Assembly (NCBI RefSeq): GCF_023806085.1
Contig: NZ_JAMSLX010000007.1
Location: forward strand, 62,001-126,000
Length of the DNA stretch: 64,000 nucleotides
Direction: 5' to 3'
From: Hephaestia sp. MAHUQ-44
GTDB lineage: Bacteria > Pseudomonadota > Alphaproteobacteria > Sphingomonadales > Sphingomonadaceae
Position numbers and translations under genes: made by a program. Below the pieces are notes generated by a model. The model was not told where the DNA came from and ran no database searches. It saw only the letters and a program-made list of their open reading frames with translations. This document shows, one piece after another, positions 1 to 8,466 of the stretch; position 1 is the first letter of the stretch, and every line of letters starts with the position of its first letter.

Positions 1-661
1 AGGGTCGGCCCAAGGCGAACCCGCCCGATTCGCTCGTCACCAGCGCCGCGGCGGCACCGTCGCCGAACTGGAGCATCGCGAGCAGCGGCTCGAGCGCATT
101 GTGGTCCTGAAGATGGAGCGTCGACAGTTCGACCGTGAGCACGAGCACGCGCGCGCCGGGTTCGGAGCGGACGATGTGGCGCGCGCTCCGCAGCGCGGTG
201 ATCGCGGCATAACAGCCCATAAACCCGATCAGCAGCCGCTCGACGCCGGGATCGAGCCCGAGCCGCGCGGCGATGATCTGGTCGATCCCCGGCGCAACGA
301 AGCCGGTGCAGCTCGCCACGACGAGATGGGTGATCCCGTCGAGCGCCACCTGCCGGCGCAAGGCGTCGATCGCGGCGAGCCCCAACGCGGGCGCGGCGTC
401 GGCATAAAGCGCCATCCGCGCCGCAGTGCCGGGCATCCCCTCGGCATAGAAACCGCCGGGCATGATCGGCGAACCGCCATCGCGTGCGCGCGCCAGCACC
501 GACCAGCGATGCGCAATGCCCGATCGCGCCGCCATCCGATCGAACAATTTCGCCGCGCGCGGATCGTCGATCCGGTCGCGCGCCCAGTCGATAAAGGGCT
601 GGTGGATGTCGTGATCGGGGATCGCGGTGCCGATCGCATGGAGATAGGCGGGATAAGCCAC
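1..661 (-). CDS. Type III polyketide synthase (chalcone/stilbene synthase family), 3' end beyond window
   Basis: The gene runs off the left edge, so about 220 N-terminal residues are visible and roughly 130 are missing. The fragment contains VVASCTGFVAPG, the active-site Cys loop of type III polyketide synthases (Cys near residue 118), followed by a small-residue region (LLIGFMGCYAAITAL) typical of the thiolase fold. These homodimeric enzymes extend acyl-CoA starters with malonyl-CoA to make alkylpyrones, resorcinols or similar lipids. The catalytic His and Asn lie in the missing part. I chose the GTG at 661 because AAGG sits five bases upstream; GTG 667 is the alternative. The product cannot be predicted from this fragment. 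Confidence 0.85.
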   Translation of the reverse strand, partial: MAYPAYLHAIGTAIPDHDIHQPFIDWARDRIDDPRAAKLFDRMAARSGIAHRWSVLARARDGGSPIMPGGFYAEGMPGTAARMALYADAAPALGLAAIDALRRQVALDGITHLVVASCTGFVAPGIDQIIAARLGLDPGVERLLIGFMGCYAAITALRSARHIVRSEPGARVLVLTVELSTLHLQDHNALEPLLAMLQFGDGAAAALVTSESGGFALGRP

Positions 662-811
662 GAACACCTTTCCGTCGGTGTAGGTCGGCCGGACGGAGCA
701 TCCCCGCCGACCGCGCCAAAGCGCGCCCGCATTCTACGCGTTCCGTGTGCCGCCCGATAGCGTTTCCGCACGTTGGCCCCCACAAGGGGAGACATTCACT
801 TTGTCAGGAGA

Positions 812-898
812 TGGTGCGGTCGAGAAGACTCGAACTTCCACGGGCTTTCGCCCACAACGACCTCAACGTTGCGCGTCTACCAGTTCCGCCACGACCGC
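812..898 (-). tRNA. tRNA-Leu (GAG)
   Basis: An 87-nt tRNA on the minus strand with an encoded CCA end. The 7-bp acceptor stem GCGGTCG pairs with CGACCGC. The anticodon stem CAACG/CGTTG closes the loop TTGAGGT, giving anticodon GAG. A long variable arm (GTGGGCGAAAGCCCGT) marks it as class II, and the T-arm contains GTTCGAGTC. It reads CUC/CUU leucine codons. It stands alone, followed on its upstream side by the large inverted repeat at 1001-1080. Confidence 0.97.
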
Positions 899-1000
899 AC
901 GTGAATTGAGCACCGGCGAGAACCGCCGGTGGCTGGCAGGCGCGAGCCCCTAGCATCGCGTGCGCGGGCTTGCAACCGATTGCTGAGGTGTTCCCTGGTG

Positions 1001-1080
1001 CGGCGCCGGCCCGCTCCCCCACCCGGCCACCCATAGGATAATCGCATTGGGTGGCCGGGTGGGGGAGCGGGCCGGCGCCG
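1001..1080. repeat. Perfect 33-bp inverted repeat (hairpin) with 14-nt loop
   Basis: Bases 1001-1033 are the exact reverse complement of 1048-1080; the loop is 1034-1047. The stem is extremely GC rich and begins CGGCGCCGGCCCGCTCCCCC. The first 20 bases (from 1000) recur at 10172-10191 and, with one mismatch, at 22871-22890, so this is a dispersed family rather than a unique terminator. It lies between the tRNA-Leu promoter side and the MATE gene. It may act as a bidirectional transcription barrier, which is inference. Confidence 0.85.
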
Positions 1081-1134
1081 CCTCGGAAATCGCTCTTTCG
1101 CGATTACCCGAACAGCAGCTAAGCAGCGCGTCCC

Positions 1135-2493
1135 ATGGCCGATCGCCGCTTCCTCACCGCCGAGACGCGCCGCATTCTCGCGCTGGCCTGGCCCGTGGTG
1201 CTCACCAGCCTCAACTGGACGATCCTGCACGTCACCGACATCGTCGTCGTCGGGCTGGTCTCGACCGAGCAGGTCGCCGCGCTGGGAGCAAGCCGCACGC
1301 TCACCTTCATCCTGATCGTGGCGGCGCTGGGGGCAATGTCGGGGGTGCTCGTCTTCGTCGCGCGCGCCGATGGCGCGGGTGATCTCAAACGCACCGGGCG
1401 CGTGTTGCGCGAAGGGCTGGTGCTCGGGCTTGGATTCGGCATGGCGGCGTGGTTCGTGCTGTTCGCCTTCGCCTCTCAATTGCTCGTGGGCGTCGGGGTC
1501 GCGCCTGCCTTGGTGCCCGATGCCGCGCGCGTCGTGCGGGTGATGGCGTTCGGCTTTCCGTTCCAGCTCGTTATCGTCGCGGCGAGCTATTTCCTCGAAG
1601 GGATCAGCCGCCCACGCCGGGTGATGGTGGTCAATCTCGGCGTGCTGCCGTTCAACGCTGTGCTCGCCTGGGTGCTTGCGGACGGCCTGCTCGGTTTTCC
1701 CGAGATGGGCGCGGTGGGAGCGGCAACCGCGACCGTGATCGCCTCGGCATTGGGGGCGGTGGCGATGCTGGTCGCGGTGTGGACGCTGCGCCACGCCGAC
1801 GCGCGCGGGGTCCATGATCTCGGCCGCGCGGCCTGGGCGGGGGCCGGGCGCGGCGCGGCGGCGCTGGCGCGGTTCGGGCTGGTGCCCGCGATCGCCTCGG
1901 CGCTCGAACTGGCGGGCTTCTCGATCCTGATCGCGCTGTCGACCCAATTGGGCGATGCGACCGCGCACGCCTTCCAGATCGTGTTCTCGGTCCATAACGT
2001 CACCTTCGGGCTTGCGCTCGGGCTCGGCTCGGCGGCCGGGGTGCGCACCGGCAATGCGGTGGGCGAAGGCCATCCCGAAGCGGCGATGCCGCGTGCGGGA
2101 ATCGCGATCGGGCTGGCGGGGGCGGCGATGGCGGCGCTGGCCGGGGTGCTCGTGCTGGCGGCGCCGATGATCGTCGCCGGCTTTCCCGCGACCGCAGAGG
2201 TTCACGCGCTGGCAGGGGCGATGCTTCCCGTCTGGGCACCGTTCATCGTCTTCGACGGGTTGCAGATCGTGCTGGTCTACACGCTACGCTCGCTCGGCGA
2301 TCAGGTGGTCGCCGGGGTCAACTCGATCATCGCCTATTTTCTCGTCACCGGCGGGCTCGGCTGGGCGCTGGTCCATCACGGCGCCGGGCCGATGGGGCTG
2401 GTTTATGCGTCGGGCACCGGGATGCTGGTTGCCGCCTTGCTCAACGGCAGCCGTTTCTGGCGGCTCAGCCGCCGCTTTCACCGGCAAAGCTGA
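1135..2493 (+). CDS. MATE family efflux transporter
   Basis: This 452-residue polytopic membrane protein has about twelve hydrophobic segments arranged as two similar halves. The start reads [20 protein letters not shown], matching the first helix of MATE (NorM/DinF-like) exporters, which expel cationic drugs, dyes or metabolites using H+ or Na+ gradients. The ATG at 1135 directly follows the inverted-repeat element and has no strong Shine-Dalgarno. The 3' end overlaps the convergent zinc-ribbon gene by 29 bases. The substrate cannot be deduced. Confidence 0.9.
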   Translation: MADRRFLTAETRRILALAWPVVLTSLNWTILHVTDIVVVGLVSTEQVAALGASRTLTFILIVAALGAMSGVLVFVARADGAGDLKRTGRVLREGLVLGLGFGMAAWFVLFAFASQLLVGVGVAPALVPDAARVVRVMAFGFPFQLVIVAASYFLEGISRPRRVMVVNLGVLPFNAVLAWVLADGLLGFPEMGAVGAATATVIASALGAVAMLVAVWTLRHADARGVHDLGRAAWAGAGRGAAALARFGLVPAIASALELAGFSILIALSTQLGDATAHAFQIVFSVHNVTFGLALGLGSAAGVRTGNAVGEGHPEAAMPRAGIAIGLAGAAMAALAGVLVLAAPMIVAGFPATAEVHALAGAMLPVWAPFIVFDGLQIVLVYTLRSLGDQVVAGVNSIIAYFLVTGGLGWALVHHGAGPMGLVYASGTGMLVAALLNGSRFWRLSRRFHRQS

Positions 2494-3211
2494 GTTCGAG
2501 CATCTTCGAATTGGCCGGCACATCGAGCTTGCCCGAGTTGAATTCGATCGTGCCGCGCGGGCCCAGCGTGCGCTGTTGCGGGGTGATCGTCCAGCTATAG
2601 ACCAGTCGCCCCTGCGCATCGCGCAGTTCGGCGCGGATGTCGGGCACGCGCTGGCGCTCGGCGGTGGGGTTCACCACCGTGCCCGAAACCGCGAACAATT
2701 CGGCGCCCGAGGGCAGGTTGCGGCGGTCGATCGCCTTGTCGGCGAAGCGCAGCGGCGTCTCGACCGGGCCGATCGGAATCCCCAGCCCGGCGACGATTCC
2801 CGGCGCGCCCGAATAGAGGATCGCCCCCGTGCCCGCGAGCAGCACGATGCCGGTGGCGACCGCCGCGATCGTCCAGCGCCGCGCGGGGTTGCGGCGCGGG
2901 CGGAACGGTGGCTGGTGTGCAAATGCGTCATAATCGCGTTGCGTCGCGGGCTTGGTATAGCCGGGCTCCTCGCCGAACACGCGTGGCGCGGCGGGGGCCA
3001 CCGGGGCAGCCGCCCGCGGCGGTGGTGCGGGCCGGGCGCGCGGGGCCGGTGCTACTGGTGCGGGCGCTGGCACCGCGTCGTCGTCCGCAGGCGCGGGCGC
3101 CTGATACCAGCTGAACTTGCAACTCGCACAGCGCACCGTGCGGCCGTCGGCGCCGATCGCGCTGTCGGGGACGAGGTAGCGGGTGTGGCATTCCGGGCAT
3201 TCGAGGATCAT
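2465..3211 (-). CDS. MJ0042-type zinc-ribbon, single-pass membrane protein (DUF3426-like)
   Basis: The 248-residue product begins [20 protein letters not shown] and continues [10 protein letters not shown], so two CxxC pairs form a zinc ribbon of the MJ0042 family at the N terminus. A Pro/Ala-rich linker follows, then one membrane helix ([20 protein letters not shown], mid-protein). The C-terminal part ([20 protein letters not shown]) looks like the extracytoplasmic beta domain of DUF3426 proteins. The start at 3211 is set by the ribbon; the frame stays open further upstream but without family sequence. The function is unknown; these proteins often sit beside ftsE, as here. Confidence 0.85.
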   Translation of the reverse strand: MILECPECHTRYLVPDSAIGADGRTVRCASCKFSWYQAPAPADDDAVPAPAPVAPAPRARPAPPPRAAAPVAPAAPRVFGEEPGYTKPATQRDYDAFAHQPPFRPRRNPARRWTIAAVATGIVLLAGTGAILYSGAPGIVAGLGIPIGPVETPLRFADKAIDRRNLPSGAELFAVSGTVVNPTAERQRVPDIRAELRDAQGRLVYSWTITPQQRTLGPRGTIEFNSGKLDVPANSKMLELSFAGESGG

Positions 3212-3390
3212 GGGAAGACGGTTACCTGTGAACGCGAGATACGGCCAGACCGCGCCGTATGCGCGCCTTGAGGCGAATCTAGTCTGGGCGCGGCCACGCG
3301 CGCAAGAGGCGCCGGCGCGCTTGAAGCGCATCGCGGCCCGTGCGATGGCACCAAAAGGATCAGCAATCGAACCGAGAGCGTCTGCGCCGC

Positions 3391-4098
3391 ATGGCGAATA
3401 TCGTCCAGTTCGAAAATGTGGGACTGCGCTACGGCACCGGGCCCGAGACGCTGTCCGACATCAGCTTCACGCTGGAGGCGGGCGCTTTCTATTTCCTCAC
3501 CGGCACCAGCGGCGCGGGCAAGACCTCGCTGCTGCGGTTACTTTACCTTGCACAGCGCCCCAGCCGGGGCATCATCAGGCTGTTCGGCGAGGATGCGGTG
3601 ATGCTGCCGCGTGGTCGCCTGCCGGGGTTCCGGCGGCGGATCGGCGTGGTGTTCCAGGATTTCCGGCTGGTGTCGCATCTGTCGGCCTATGACAATATCG
3701 CGCTGCCGTTGCGGATCGCCGGGGTGCCCGAACCCGATATCGACGTACCGGTGCGTGAGATGCTCGCCTGGGTCGGTCTGTCCGATCGGATGGAGGCGCG
3801 CCCGCCGACGCTGTCGGGCGGCGAGCAGCAGCGCGTGGCGATCGCGCGCGCGGTGATCGGCCGACCCGAGATCCTCGTCGCCGACGAACCCACCGGCAAC
3901 GTCGATCCCGCGATGGCCGAACGGCTGCTCCACCTGTTCGATTCGCTCAACCGGCTCGGCACCACGCTGGTGGTGGCAACGCATGATATGAACCTGATCA
4001 GCCGGATCGCCGACGCACGGATGATGCGGCTTGACAAGGGGCGGCTGAGCGACCCCACCGGCGCGCTGCGCTTTCCGCCCCGGCGCGACGAATCGTGA
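3391..4098 (+). CDS. ftsE: Cell division ATP-binding protein FtsE
   Basis: This 235-residue ABC ATPase has Walker [10 protein letters not shown], the signature [14 protein letters not shown], Walker [14 protein letters not shown] and an H-loop (VVATHDMN). Together with FtsX it forms the type VII ABC complex at the division ring that activates periplasmic murein hydrolases. The ATG at 3391 matches the family N terminus ([15 protein letters not shown]). Its stop overlaps the GTG start of ftsX (GTGA at 4095-4098), indicating translational coupling. It is the first gene of a four-gene operon. Confidence 0.97.
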   Translation: MANIVQFENVGLRYGTGPETLSDISFTLEAGAFYFLTGTSGAGKTSLLRLLYLAQRPSRGIIRLFGEDAVMLPRGRLPGFRRRIGVVFQDFRLVSHLSAYDNIALPLRIAGVPEPDIDVPVREMLAWVGLSDRMEARPPTLSGGEQQRVAIARAVIGRPEILVADEPTGNVDPAMAERLLHLFDSLNRLGTTLVVATHDMNLISRIADARMMRLDKGRLSDPTGALRFPPRRDES

Positions 4099-4988
4099 AG
4101 CTCGGTATCCTCACCCGGCCCGCCGACCGGCGCGTGCTCGACGACGATCGCCAGACTCGCGCGATGCGCTGGATCATGGCGGTGATGCTGTTGCTGACGG
4201 TGCTCGCCGCCGCGCTCGGGCTCGGTACGCGCGGCGCCGCGCACTTGCTCGATCGCCAGCTTGCCGGACGGCTGACGGTGCAGATCGTCGAGGCGGATGC
4301 ACGCGATCGCGAGGCGCATGCCGCGGCGGCGCTGGCACGGCTGCGGGCAATGCGCGAGGTGGCGTCGGCCACTGCAGTTGATCGTGCGGCGCTGGCCGAA
4401 TTGCTCAGGCCGTGGCTCGGCAGCGATGGCGCCGATCCCGATCTGCCGATTCCCGCGCTGATCGATGTCGATCTCGCTGATGCCGGCGCGGCCGCGATCC
4501 AGCGGGTCGAGGCCGCGATGGCGCGTATCACGCCGGCCGCGCATGTCGATCGGCACCAGCGCTGGATGTCGCCGGTCAGCCGTTTCATGGACACGCTGGT
4601 GTGGCTCGCGCTAGGTCTGGTCGTGTTGATGGCGGGCGCGACCGCGGCGGTGGTGATCCTGGCCGCGCGCGCGGGGCTGGAGGCGCATCGCGACACGATC
4701 GAGGTGCTGCACATGATGGGATCGACCGATGTTCAGGTCGCGCGACTGTTCCAGCGCCGGATCGCGCTCGATACGCTGGCCGGCGGAATCATCGGCACGG
4801 TCGTCGCCGTCGCGGTGATCGCGCTGGTCGGCTGGCGGATCGCGGCGCTGGGATCGGATCTGCTCGGCGGCGTTGCCCTGGGCGCAGGCGAATGGGTTGC
4901 GCTCGTGGCGCTGCCGTTCGCCTTCGCCTTGCTCGCGCTTGGTGCGGCTCGGGTTGCGGTGCTGGTCGCGCTGGGGAAACGGCTGTGA
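4095..4988 (+). CDS. ftsX: Cell division protein FtsX (ABC permease)
   Basis: This 297-residue membrane partner of FtsE has one N-terminal helix ([16 protein letters not shown]), a periplasmic domain of about 130 residues, and three C-terminal helices. That is the FtsX topology in which the large loop recruits or activates cell-wall amidase regulators. The sequence around WISPVSRF-type positions is diverged ([19 protein letters not shown]) but retains the family pattern. Start GTG 4095 overlaps ftsE, and the stop overlaps the following GTG at 4985. Identification rests on topology plus the ftsE context. Confidence 0.93.
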   Translation: MKLGILTRPADRRVLDDDRQTRAMRWIMAVMLLLTVLAAALGLGTRGAAHLLDRQLAGRLTVQIVEADARDREAHAAAALARLRAMREVASATAVDRAALAELLRPWLGSDGADPDLPIPALIDVDLADAGAAAIQRVEAAMARITPAAHVDRHQRWMSPVSRFMDTLVWLALGLVVLMAGATAAVVILAARAGLEAHRDTIEVLHMMGSTDVQVARLFQRRIALDTLAGGIIGTVVAVAVIALVGWRIAALGSDLLGGVALGAGEWVALVALPFAFALLALGAARVAVLVALGKRL

Positions 4989-5527
4989 TCGTTCGCGCGC
5001 TCGGGCTCGTCGTCCTCGTCTGGACGCTCGGTTTCGCGGTGTTCATGCTGACGCTGCCCGCCCCGCTCGATCCGGCCCGCGCCACCGATGCGATCGTCGT
5101 CCCCACCGGCGGCGCGGGGCGAATCGATCGCGGTATCGCGCTGATCGAACACCGCGCCGCGAAGCGGATGCTGGTCAGCGGCGTCGCGCCGACGGTGCGC
5201 CCGATCGAACTCGCGGTCGAATACAAGACCCGGCCCGCGCTGTTCGAATGCTGCATCGATCTGGGGCACGAGGCGGTCGATACGCGCTCGAATGCCGAGG
5301 AAACGGCGGCATGGGTCCGCAACCATGGCTATCGTTCGGTGCGGCTGGTGACGTCGGATTGGCACATGGCGCGCGCGCGGATGGAATTGCGCCACGCGCT
5401 CGATGCCGATGTCGATCTGATGTCCGACGGTGTCCCGCAGAAAGAGCCGGGCCTGTCGCTGCTGCTCGCCGAATATAACAAGCTGATCCTGCGCCGGATC
5501 GCCTTGTGGACGGGGGTCGGCGGATGA
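4985..5527 (+). CDS. YdcF/ElyC-type membrane-anchored DUF218 protein
   Basis: The 180-residue product has one N-terminal membrane helix followed by a DUF218 domain. Visible hallmarks are AIVVPTGGAGRIDRGIALI near the start, DTRSNAEETAAWV in the middle and VTSDWHMARARME, the conserved (S/T)xxHxxRA region. DUF218 proteins such as ElyC are linked to envelope and lipid-carrier homeostasis; the biochemical reaction is not settled. Start GTG 4985 overlaps the ftsX stop, and its own stop overlaps plsC (ATGA at 5524-5527), so all four genes are probably cotranscribed. Confidence 0.85.
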   Translation: MIVRALGLVVLVWTLGFAVFMLTLPAPLDPARATDAIVVPTGGAGRIDRGIALIEHRAAKRMLVSGVAPTVRPIELAVEYKTRPALFECCIDLGHEAVDTRSNAEETAAWVRNHGYRSVRLVTSDWHMARARMELRHALDADVDLMSDGVPQKEPGLSLLLAEYNKLILRRIALWTGVGG

Positions 5528-6207
5528 TCGCACGGGCGCGGACGATTCTGTTCCTGATCGTCTTCTATACCCTGTCGGTCGCCATCGTCGTCGCCGCACC
5601 GGTCCCCGCGTTGATCGGGCAGCGTCAGATGATCGGCTATGCGCGGATATGGGCGCGCCTCCATCGCTGGACGACGCGCTGGATCCTCGGCATCCGCACC
5701 CGCGTCGAGGGCATGTCGCCGCCGCCGCCGGTGCTCTACGCCGCGAAGCATCAGGCGATGTTCGAGACGATCGAATTCGCGTTGATGCTCGACGCACCCG
5801 CCTTGGTGATGAAGGCCGAGCTGGCGCACATTCCGATCTGGGGGTGGGCGGCGCGGCGCTACGGCATCATCGTCATCGATCGCGGATCGTCGGGTGCGGG
5901 GCTGCGGCGGATGATGCGCGAGGCGCAGGCGACGATCGCCGCCGGGCGCTCGGTCGTGATCTTTCCCGAGGGCACGCGCGTCGTGCCCGGTGCGCGCCCA
6001 CCGCTGCGTTCCGGCTTCGCGGGCCTTTACCGCGCGCTGGGGGTCGATGTGGTGCCGATCGCGCTCGATTCGGGCCGGCTGCTGCCCAGGAAGGGGGTGA
6101 AGCGCGCGGGCGTGGTACGCTTCCGGTTTGGCACACCGATTCCTCCCGGTCTGTCGCGCGCCGAGATCGAACAACGCGTCCACACGGCGATCAACATTCT
6201 GGATTGA
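5524..6207 (+). CDS. plsC: 1-acyl-sn-glycerol-3-phosphate acyltransferase (PlsC-like)
   Basis: This 227-residue protein has an N-terminal hydrophobic anchor and the LPLAT fold. Motif I reads KHQAMFE, i.e. H-x4-E instead of the usual H-x4-D. Motif III is FPEGTR, and PIALDSGRL corresponds to motif IV. It would acylate lysophosphatidic acid to phosphatidic acid at the inner membrane. It overlaps the DUF218 gene by ATGA and ends the ftsEX operon, tying phospholipid synthesis to division genes. The Glu variant of motif I is seen in alphaproteobacterial relatives, so I do not read it as loss of activity. Confidence 0.9.
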   Translation: MIARARTILFLIVFYTLSVAIVVAAPVPALIGQRQMIGYARIWARLHRWTTRWILGIRTRVEGMSPPPPVLYAAKHQAMFETIEFALMLDAPALVMKAELAHIPIWGWAARRYGIIVIDRGSSGAGLRRMMREAQATIAAGRSVVIFPEGTRVVPGARPPLRSGFAGLYRALGVDVVPIALDSGRLLPRKGVKRAGVVRFRFGTPIPPGLSRAEIEQRVHTAINILD

Positions 6208-6265
6208 GGCGGTCGGTGTCGCGATTCTGGACCATCGCGCCCATAATCCAGATCACCACCATATT

Positions 6266-6343
6266 CCGTTCGTGCTGAGCTTGTCGAAGCACCGTTCTTC
6301 CTCGCACGAAAGAGCAGCCCTTCGACAGGCTCAGGGCGAACGG
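6266..6343. repeat. Sphingomonad-type palindromic intergenic repeat, copy 1
   Basis: The left arm begins CCGTTCGTGCTGAGCTTGTC and the right arm ends with CGACAGGCTCAGGGCGAACGG minus its first base; they pair imperfectly over about 30 bp around a short variable centre. Related copies lie at 15791, 25633 and 32084. This one sits between the convergent plsC and tyrC genes, where it could also serve as a terminator. Confidence 0.9.
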
Positions 6344-6364
6344 GTTATATTAAGGCTCGCCGCT

Positions 6365-7303
6365 CTAGTCGTGCGTCCGGCCGAAATCGGGCTTGGCGTC
6401 GTCCTGCCCCTGCTCGACGATCCCGCGACGGATCGCGCGGGTGCGCGTGAACAGGTCGAACAATTCGTCGCCCTTGCCCCAGCGGATCGCGCGTTGCAGC
6501 GCGGTCAGGTCCTCGGAGAAGCGCTGGAGCATCTCGAGCACGGCCTCGCGGTTGGTGAGGAACACGTCGCGCCACATCGTCGGGTCCGACGCGGCGATGC
6601 GCGTGAAATCGCGGAATCCCCCGGCCGAATATTTGACGACCTCGCTCTCGGTCACGGCCTCGAGGTCGCTCGCGGTGCCGACGATCGTATAAGCGATCAG
6701 ATGCGGCAAATGGCTGGTGATCGCGAGCACGCGATCATGGTGGTCGGCCGCCATCTGTTCGACCTCGGCGCCGAGCAGACGCCAGAAGGCAGCGACGCGC
6801 GCGATCGCGCCGGGGTCGGTGCCCTCGGGCGGCGTCAGGATGCACCAGCGGCCGTGGAACAGCGAGGCGAAGCCCGATTCGGGGCCGCTCTGTTCGGTCC
6901 CCGCCACCGGATGCGCGGGCACGATCACCGCCTCGGGCAATGCCGCGCGCAGCGCCGCGGCAACGGCTTCTTTGCAGCTGCCGACGTCGGAGACGATCGC
7001 CCCGGCCGGCAGCGCATCGGCGATCGCGGCGGCGGCGCCCCCCATCGCGCCCACCGGCACGCACAACACGACCAGATCGGCGTCGGTGACGCTCGCGCCG
7101 GCCGAATCGGCCACATCGTCGCAAAGATCGATCGCGCGCGCGGTGTCGCGCACCTCGGCGCTGGCGTCATAGCCCGTCACCTGCACGCCGGGCATCCGCG
7201 CGCGCACCCCGCGCGCGATCGACGAACCGATCAGCCCGAGGCCGATGACGGTGACGCGCGCAAAGGGCGGCGGCGATCCGCCTTCAGGCGATGTATCGGC
7301 CAT
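6365..7303 (-). CDS. tyrC: Prephenate/arogenate (cyclohexadienyl) dehydrogenase
   Basis: This 312-residue TyrA-family enzyme oxidatively decarboxylates prephenate and/or arogenate in tyrosine synthesis. The Rossmann motif is VTVIGLGLIGSSIARG near residue 16. Further hallmarks are SDVGSCKEAV, the substrate-binding AHPVAGTEQSGPESG and DHHDRVLAITSHLPHLIAY. There is no fused chorismate mutase or ACT domain, which fits the TyrC type. Its ATG overlaps the hisC stop (ATGA at 7303). Prephenate versus arogenate, and NAD versus NADP preference, cannot be read from sequence alone. Confidence 0.95.
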   Translation of the reverse strand: MADTSPEGGSPPPFARVTVIGLGLIGSSIARGVRARMPGVQVTGYDASAEVRDTARAIDLCDDVADSAGASVTDADLVVLCVPVGAMGGAAAAIADALPAGAIVSDVGSCKEAVAAALRAALPEAVIVPAHPVAGTEQSGPESGFASLFHGRWCILTPPEGTDPGAIARVAAFWRLLGAEVEQMAADHHDRVLAITSHLPHLIAYTIVGTASDLEAVTESEVVKYSAGGFRDFTRIAASDPTMWRDVFLTNREAVLEMLQRFSEDLTALQRAIRWGKGDELFDLFTRTRAIRRGIVEQGQDDAKPDFGRTHD

Positions 7304-8397
7304 CAGGCGGCGACCAGTTCGCGGATCGCCTGCGCGACGCCGCGGGTCTCGTTCTCGGTGCCGATCGTGATGCGCAGCCCGTTGGCGAGCCCCTGGCCGG
7401 GCAGCCAGCGGACGATATACCCCTTTTCCATCAGCCCCTTATAGGCGTGCTCGGCGGTCACATCGCCCTCGAACAATACGAGCACGAAATTGGCCTTGCT
7501 CGGTACCACGCGCAGGCCGGCATTGCCCAGCTTGCCGATCTCGTCGCTGAACCACGCACGCCACCGGCTGTTGTGCGCGCGGGTGTGATCGACGAACGCC
7601 TGATCGCCCACTGCCGCCACTGCCGCGCGCTGGCCCGCGATCGTCATGCTGAAGGGCAAGCGGATGCGGTGCATCGCCTCGATGATGTCGGCATGGGCAT
7701 AGCCCCAGCCGATCCGCTCGGCGGCAAGGCCATAGATTTTGGAGAAGGTGCGCGTGACGAGCACGTTGGCTGCGCGCGCGGCCAGTTCCATGCCGCCGTC
7801 CTCCTCGCCTGCATCGAGATATTCGGCATAGGCATGGTCGAGCACGAGCAGGACGTGGCCCGGCAACGCTGCGTGAAGCCGGGCGATCTCGGCGCGCGGC
7901 GCGAAGGTGCCGGTCGGATTGTTGGGGTTGGCGATAAAGACGATCCGGGTGCGCTCGGTGACGCTGGCGAGCACCGCATCGATATCGGTCGCATAGTCCG
8001 TGTCGGGGGCGATCACCGGGGTCGCGCCCACGCGCCGCGCTGCGATTTCGTACACTGCAAAGCCGTAATGGACGAAGATCACCTCGTCGCCCGGCCCGGC
8101 AAAGGCGCCCGCCGCCAGGTGCAGCACCTCGTCCGAGCCGTTGCCATAGATGATGCGCGCCGGATCGAGCCCGTATTTTGCCGCGATCGCCTCGCGTACG
8201 ATTGCGCCTGAGGCATCGGGATAGCGTTCGAGTTCGTCCGCGCCGGAGGCAAAGGCGGCGCGCGCGGCCGGGCTGGTGCCGAGCGGATTCTCGTTCGACG
8301 ACAGCTTGGCGACCTTGCGGCCGTCATCGGTGGTCGAACGGCCGGGAATATATGGCGCGATGCCCATGATCCAGGGCTTGGGTTGCGGTGCGGTCAT
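7303..8397 (-). CDS. hisC: Histidinol-phosphate aminotransferase
   Basis: This 364-residue fold-type I PLP enzyme shows LSSNENPLG near the N terminus, ANPNNPTGT, and the PLP-lysine region [19 protein letters not shown]. It converts imidazole acetol-phosphate to histidinol phosphate. In Zymomonas, a relative, the equivalent enzyme is clustered with tyrC and also transaminates aromatic substrates, so a dual role is likely here. ATG 8397 matches the family N terminus. It is the first gene of a tyrC operon and divergent from metX, with a 69-bp gap. Confidence 0.95.
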   Translation of the reverse strand: MTAPQPKPWIMGIAPYIPGRSTTDDGRKVAKLSSNENPLGTSPAARAAFASGADELERYPDASGAIVREAIAAKYGLDPARIIYGNGSDEVLHLAAGAFAGPGDEVIFVHYGFAVYEIAARRVGATPVIAPDTDYATDIDAVLASVTERTRIVFIANPNNPTGTFAPRAEIARLHAALPGHVLLVLDHAYAEYLDAGEEDGGMELAARAANVLVTRTFSKIYGLAAERIGWGYAHADIIEAMHRIRLPFSMTIAGQRAAVAAVGDQAFVDHTRAHNSRWRAWFSDEIGKLGNAGLRVVPSKANFVLVLFEGDVTAEHAYKGLMEKGYIVRWLPGQGLANGLRITIGTENETRGVAQAIRELVAA

Positions 8398-8415
8398 GGT
8401 TCCGGCGCATAGACC

Positions 8416-8447
8416 CCGCGCGTCTGCGTTGACAAGGCGACGCGCGG
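8416..8447. promoter_or_regulatory. Inverted repeat in the hisC/metX divergent promoter region
   Basis: CCGCGCGTC (8416-8424) and GACGCGCGG (8439-8447) are perfect 9-bp arms with a 14-nt spacer, occupying most of the 69-bp gap between the two starts. It could be an operator or a leader hairpin. The gap is too short for a SAM-II riboswitch plus promoter, and I see no riboswitch core. Confidence 0.4.
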
Positions 8448-8466
8448 CTTCCAAGCGCGCGGGGGT

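Noticed and set aside
804..1382. Open frames on both strands starting MGGRVGERAGAA next to tRNA-Leu
   Set aside because: They are products of the two arms of the 33-bp inverted repeat and overlap the tRNA or the MATE gene; no family resemblance.
877..2205. Long Arg/His-rich open frames antisense to MATE and many other genes
   Set aside because: In DNA this GC rich, antisense frames stay open by chance; they lack ribosome sites and family sequence, and the sense frame is a recognisable protein.
8398..8466. SAM-II riboswitch before metX
   Set aside because: The gap is only 69 bases, is shared with the divergent hisC promoter and shows only a simple 9-bp inverted repeat, not the pseudoknot core.
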